A stretch of 39,860 nucleotides of DNA. It comes from JAAXTX01 sp035560715 (GTDB lineage: Bacteria > Patescibacteriota > Minisyncoccia > Moranbacterales > UBA1568). A program made the position numbers and the translations under genes. The notes below the pieces were generated by a model. It had not been told where the DNA came from. It saw only the letters and a program-made list of their open reading frames with translations, and made no database searches. Below are positions 37,460 to 39,860 of the stretch, one piece after another (positions within the stretch are counted from its first letter, which is position 1; each line of letters starts with the position of its first letter). The stretch is from NCBI GenBank assembly GCA_035560715.1, contig DATMYW010000044.1, positions 1 to 39,860 on the forward strand. Direction: 5' to 3'.

Positions 37460-38515
37460 ATGAACAAAAAAGCGCTATCTATTGTTGGTATCATTATTGG
37501 GATACCGATTTTTTTGCAGGTGTTTTCATTCGGAAGCATGTTGTTGAATGAAAGGGATGATTTCAGCGCCTTCTTTGGATGGGCTGTTATCATTCTTTGT
37601 ATTAGTGTTCCGATTCTGCTTGTGCTACGCGTGAGACGCATCCGAAAGAAATCTACTGAGCCGGCGTCAATCGGCTTAAAAAAGAAGTCGATGCTGTTCG
37701 TTTTCGGGCTCACTCTGTTGGCTGGAAATCTCGCATTGACTGGCTGTACGCGAGTCGATCCTGGTCATGTTGGAATAAAAGTGAACATGGTCGGTGGACA
37801 GCGTGGCGTGCAGGATATTCCGATTGTCACCGGCATCGTGCTCTTCAACCCCGTTACTGAATCGGTTTTTACATTCCCAACAACTGTTCAGACGGAAAAT
37901 TGGGTCTATTCCAAAGATGAAGGAAAGCCGGTCGATGAAAGCGTGACCTTCAATAGCATCGAGGGTGCCGTAGTGAATGCTGACGTTGCGCTCACCTATT
38001 CGTTTGAGCCCAACAAGGTCCCGTACCTTTTCAAAAGGTTTCGGAAGTCACCGGAAGATCTTTCTGACAAATTCCTCAGATCTCGTGTTCGGGATCGTCT
38101 AAACGAAAATGCCGGCAAGATGCGTATCGTCGATATTTTTGGTGCGGGTAAGCAGGATCTTCTCATCAAGACCAGGGATGATTTGCGTAGGGAGCTTGGA
38201 CCTCAGGGATTCGTCATTGAGACCGTCAGTTTTGTAAACGGTCTTCGTGTCAGTAAAGACGTTATGAATAGTATTAATAGCGTCATTACTGCCACACAAA
38301 ATGCGATTTCGGCTGAGAACAGGGTTCGTGAAATAAGAGCCATTGCAGTACAAGACAGTATCCGTGCAGCTGGGCAGGCAAGAGCATTGGCGATTAATCC
38401 TCATGCACTTGAATGGAGGATTGTTGAAAAATGGATCGGCGTTCTTCCTCTTTCGACTGGCGGAGGCGCCATTATCAACCTTCCAGCGGCTTCTTCTGCG
38501 CGAGCAAGCAAGTAG
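37460..38515 (+). CDS. SPFH/Band 7 (prohibitin-like) membrane protein
   Basis: The product has 351 residues. Three hydrophobic segments are visible near 8-29, 36-57 and 78-95; the last ends in LALTGC, which looks like an internal lipobox (C96). The SPFH domain follows: RVDPGHVGIKVNMVGGQRGVQDIPIVTGIVLFNP, the strand VTFNSIEGAVVNADVALTYSF and the helix of the domain ending around residue 290. SPFH proteins form membrane-associated rings or cages and organise proteases or lipid domains. The composition is more AT-rich than the genes around 1-20 kb, so recent acquisition is possible. It has its own promoter and terminator. Confidence 0.87.
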   Translation: MNKKALSIVGIIIGIPIFLQVFSFGSMLLNERDDFSAFFGWAVIILCISVPILLVLRVRRIRKKSTEPASIGLKKKSMLFVFGLTLLAGNLALTGCTRVDPGHVGIKVNMVGGQRGVQDIPIVTGIVLFNPVTESVFTFPTTVQTENWVYSKDEGKPVDESVTFNSIEGAVVNADVALTYSFEPNKVPYLFKRFRKSPEDLSDKFLRSRVRDRLNENAGKMRIVDIFGAGKQDLLIKTRDDLRRELGPQGFVIETVSFVNGLRVSKDVMNSINSVITATQNAISAENRVREIRAIAVQDSIRAAGQARALAINPHALEWRIVEKWIGVLPLSTGGGAIINLPAASSARASK

Positions 38516-38539
38516 TTGGTCAGTGAAGTTTCTGAAACA

Positions 38540-38570
38540 AGCCTCCATACCGACTTTTGGTATGGAGGCT
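38540..38570 (+). terminator. Terminator after the SPFH gene
   Basis: AGCCTCCATACC pairs perfectly with GGTATGGAGGCT (12 bp, 7-nt loop), followed by GATTTTTTC. The reading frame of the transposase on the other strand runs straight through it. Confidence 0.92.
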
Positions 38571-39515
38571 GATTTTTTCATTTTCGTCCCGTTTTCCCCA
38601 TTCAGAATCTCCGAAACGATTTCGTTTCTCCGTTCCTCCGAGAGTCCCGTATGGACCCGGAGAAGCTTTGTAATCTGACTGAAGAATCCGTCGAGGGTAT
38701 TGGTCGTGTTTGGTATATTGATTCCGGGATATTTCTGAAAGGTGAACAGATACGGAAGGTTCGTCCGAAGACTGTGATACGCGGACCGGATCTTCTTGTG
38801 CGTGTAATAGAAATGCTTCCTGTCCTCATCGAAGGTCTTCTCGGTAGGAAAGTCCTTCCATTTCATGAACCACTCATCGAGGAGCTTTCTGAAATCGTTT
38901 TTACTTATGAACGTGAGTGTTCTTCCGATCGCCAAAAGTTCCTGCCCTGCTTCGAGTTTCGGTTTCAGAGTGAGATACCGTCTCAATATCGTCTTTTGAT
39001 GAAAGTGGCGCATCTGGACAGGGATATCGGAAAAGACCTCTCTCACGCCCTTTCTGCCGTCGAAAACCATAGCGTCGATGGTGAAGCCTTGTGCTTCCAG
39101 CTTCGTCCTTGTATCCCGATACATCGCTGGGCCTTCTCCCTTTACGAACCTGAAGAAGACGTTTCGTTTCAGATTCGGCGAGCGGAAGACGAGGATACCG
39201 TACCTTCGCATGAAGAACGAGACGTCGGCGACGAGGACGAGGAACTGCGGAGGGACGGGATCATGATCCGATACGGCCTCGTCGAGCCGTTTCCGGATAG
39301 TCTTGATATCGAGTCCGAACGTCCGTGCCAATTGCGTAAGCGTCTGCTTGCCCCAGACGTATTCCTTCCAAAGATACGAATGCCTGCGTTGCGGTTGTTT
39401 CGCGCTCTGAAACTGTTTCCCGCAGCGTACGCACTTATACCGTTGAGTCCCTCTCCGTTTCCCGTTCTTTTTTGCTTCGGAAGAACATGCCGGACAGCGT
39501 TTTTTTGTGCATCAT
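38570..39515 (-). pseudogene. IS256-type transposase (variant with zinc ribbon), frameshifted and 3'-truncated
   Basis: An open frame on the minus strand encodes an N-terminal zinc ribbon (RCPACSSEAKKNG...KCVRCGKQF), a helix-turn-helix (QTLTQLARTFGLDIKTIRKRL) and an RNase-H-like core with VLVADVSFF, AMVFDGRKGV and NTTNTLDGFFSQ. This order fits the zinc-binding variant of IS256-family transposases. The likely ATG at 39515 is out of frame with the body by one base at a run of seven A (39500-39506); six A would restore MMHKKRCPAC. There is no stop near the natural end: the frame reads through the SPFH terminator and on to 38099. No second terminal repeat was found. A dead or slippage-dependent insertion sequence. 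Confidence 0.7.
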
Positions 39516-39612
39516 ACTCGATGGTATTGAGTTAAGAGCCACTCTTTCGGCTTCAGTATGCCACAAATTGCTGTTTTCAGCCTCCCGAATTTCCTATTAG
39601 GTCTGATTTCGC

Positions 39613-39658
39613 AAAGGAAAAGCGGAATTCCCCCCAAACCCCCTTCCGCTTTTCCTTT
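39613..39658. repeat. Hairpin with a C-rich loop, copy 1
   Basis: AAAGGAAAAGCGGAA pairs perfectly with TTCCGCTTTTCCTTT (15 bp). The 16-base loop is TT-C6-AAA-C5, so the opposite strand carries G5 and G6 tracts. Confidence 0.75.
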
Positions 39659-39683
39659 TCTCAAACGGAACGGGAACGGAAGC

Positions 39684-39737
39684 AGGCGGGCAAATAATCC
39701 TTCCCCCCCCAACTCCCTTCTTCCTATTTGCCCGCCT
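39684..39737. repeat. Hairpin with a C-rich loop, copy 2
   Basis: AGGCGGGCAAATA pairs perfectly with TATTTGCCCGCCT (13 bp). The 28-base loop contains C8, AACT and CCC. The stem is unrelated to copy 1, but the loop style is the same. The rest of the window (39738-39860) shows a short CCAAAAA/TTTTTGG hairpin and no gene. Confidence 0.75.
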
Positions 39738-39860
39738 TCTTGGGTTCGCCCCAAAAACTTTTTGGCGGACGGACGGCGGGATGAAGATAAAGAAAGAAAA
39801 CAACAAAGTGGTAAAAACGCTTGCTCCACCCTCCCGTGAGCGCATTTTTTGATTTCTACT

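Noticed and set aside
38651..39535. A 294-codon plus-strand frame
   Set aside because: Antisense to the transposase, whose zinc ribbon, helix-turn-helix and core motifs are recognisable; the plus-strand sequence is not.

Overview
The window looks like chromosome from a member of the Candidate Phyla Radiation (Patescibacteria, Parcubacteria-like), with the standard bacterial code because TGA ends many genes. This placement is inferred from gene content and style and was not tested by search. The signs are a compact, GC-rich, densely packed layout. Small membrane proteins and a winged-helix protein are linked to rmuC. RelA/SpoT is short. Several tRNAs lack an encoded CCA, and few genes have a clear Shine-Dalgarno sequence.

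Layout. 1-4.4 kb: the end of a Cys-rich protein, a small membrane protein, gyrB, a zinc-ribbon protein and ribosomal protein L25, closed by a large inverted repeat and a terminator. 4.4-8 kb (minus): a PP2C-like/membrane/propeller-like protein followed by an EgtD-like methyltransferase. 8-14.2 kb (plus): winged-helix regulator, rmuC, membrane protein, BcsA-like GT2, a hypothetical protein behind a 28-bp palindrome, a WecA/TagO-type transferase and a DUF192 protein; this is mostly envelope polysaccharide work. 14.3-21 kb: rel (minus), pyk (plus), topA and dprA (minus). 21-22 kb: a scrambled tRNA-Ala locus and a shortened aminoglycoside-phosphotransferase-like kinase. 22.1-24.8 kb: an AT-richer three-gene ABC importer inserted at the start of nth, flanked by a direct repeat of the nth 5' end. 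24.8-28 kb: intact nth, tRNA-Ile, initiator tRNA-Met and an ABC exporter. 28-30 kb: an LPXTG protein and the sortase that probably anchors it. 30.1-31.6 kb: tRNA-Met, tRNA-Asp with hairpin repeats, a SLOG-fold protein, the second copy of the 28-bp palindrome and a membrane protein. 31.6-33.5 kb: a CsoR/CstR-type repressor with its operator, thioredoxin and thioredoxin reductase, which form a redox group. 33.6-36.3 kb: patatin, an APH-family kinase, MscL and a small minus-strand ORF. 36.6-37.3 kb: tRNA-Ser with a tandem hairpin array. 37.4-39.9 kb: an SPFH protein facing a damaged IS256-type transposase, then two C-loop hairpins.

The most unusual theme is what follows the tRNA genes. In tRNA-Ser, tRNA-Asp and tRNA-Ala, tandem units (119, 42 and 58 bp) are each bounded by a copy of the tRNA 3' end, and the Ser and Asp arrays lie between the tRNA and an intrinsic terminator. 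The Ser and Asp units contain hairpins whose stem sequences differ between copies while pairing is kept; in Ala the T-arm pairing is kept the same way. A related two-hairpin unit follows initiator tRNA-Met. At tRNA-Ala, a 5' half at 21071 matches, by its acceptor stem, a 3' half at 21313 on the far side of an intact tRNA-Ala. These look like small tRNA-end-bounded cassettes transcribed as structured tRNA trailers.
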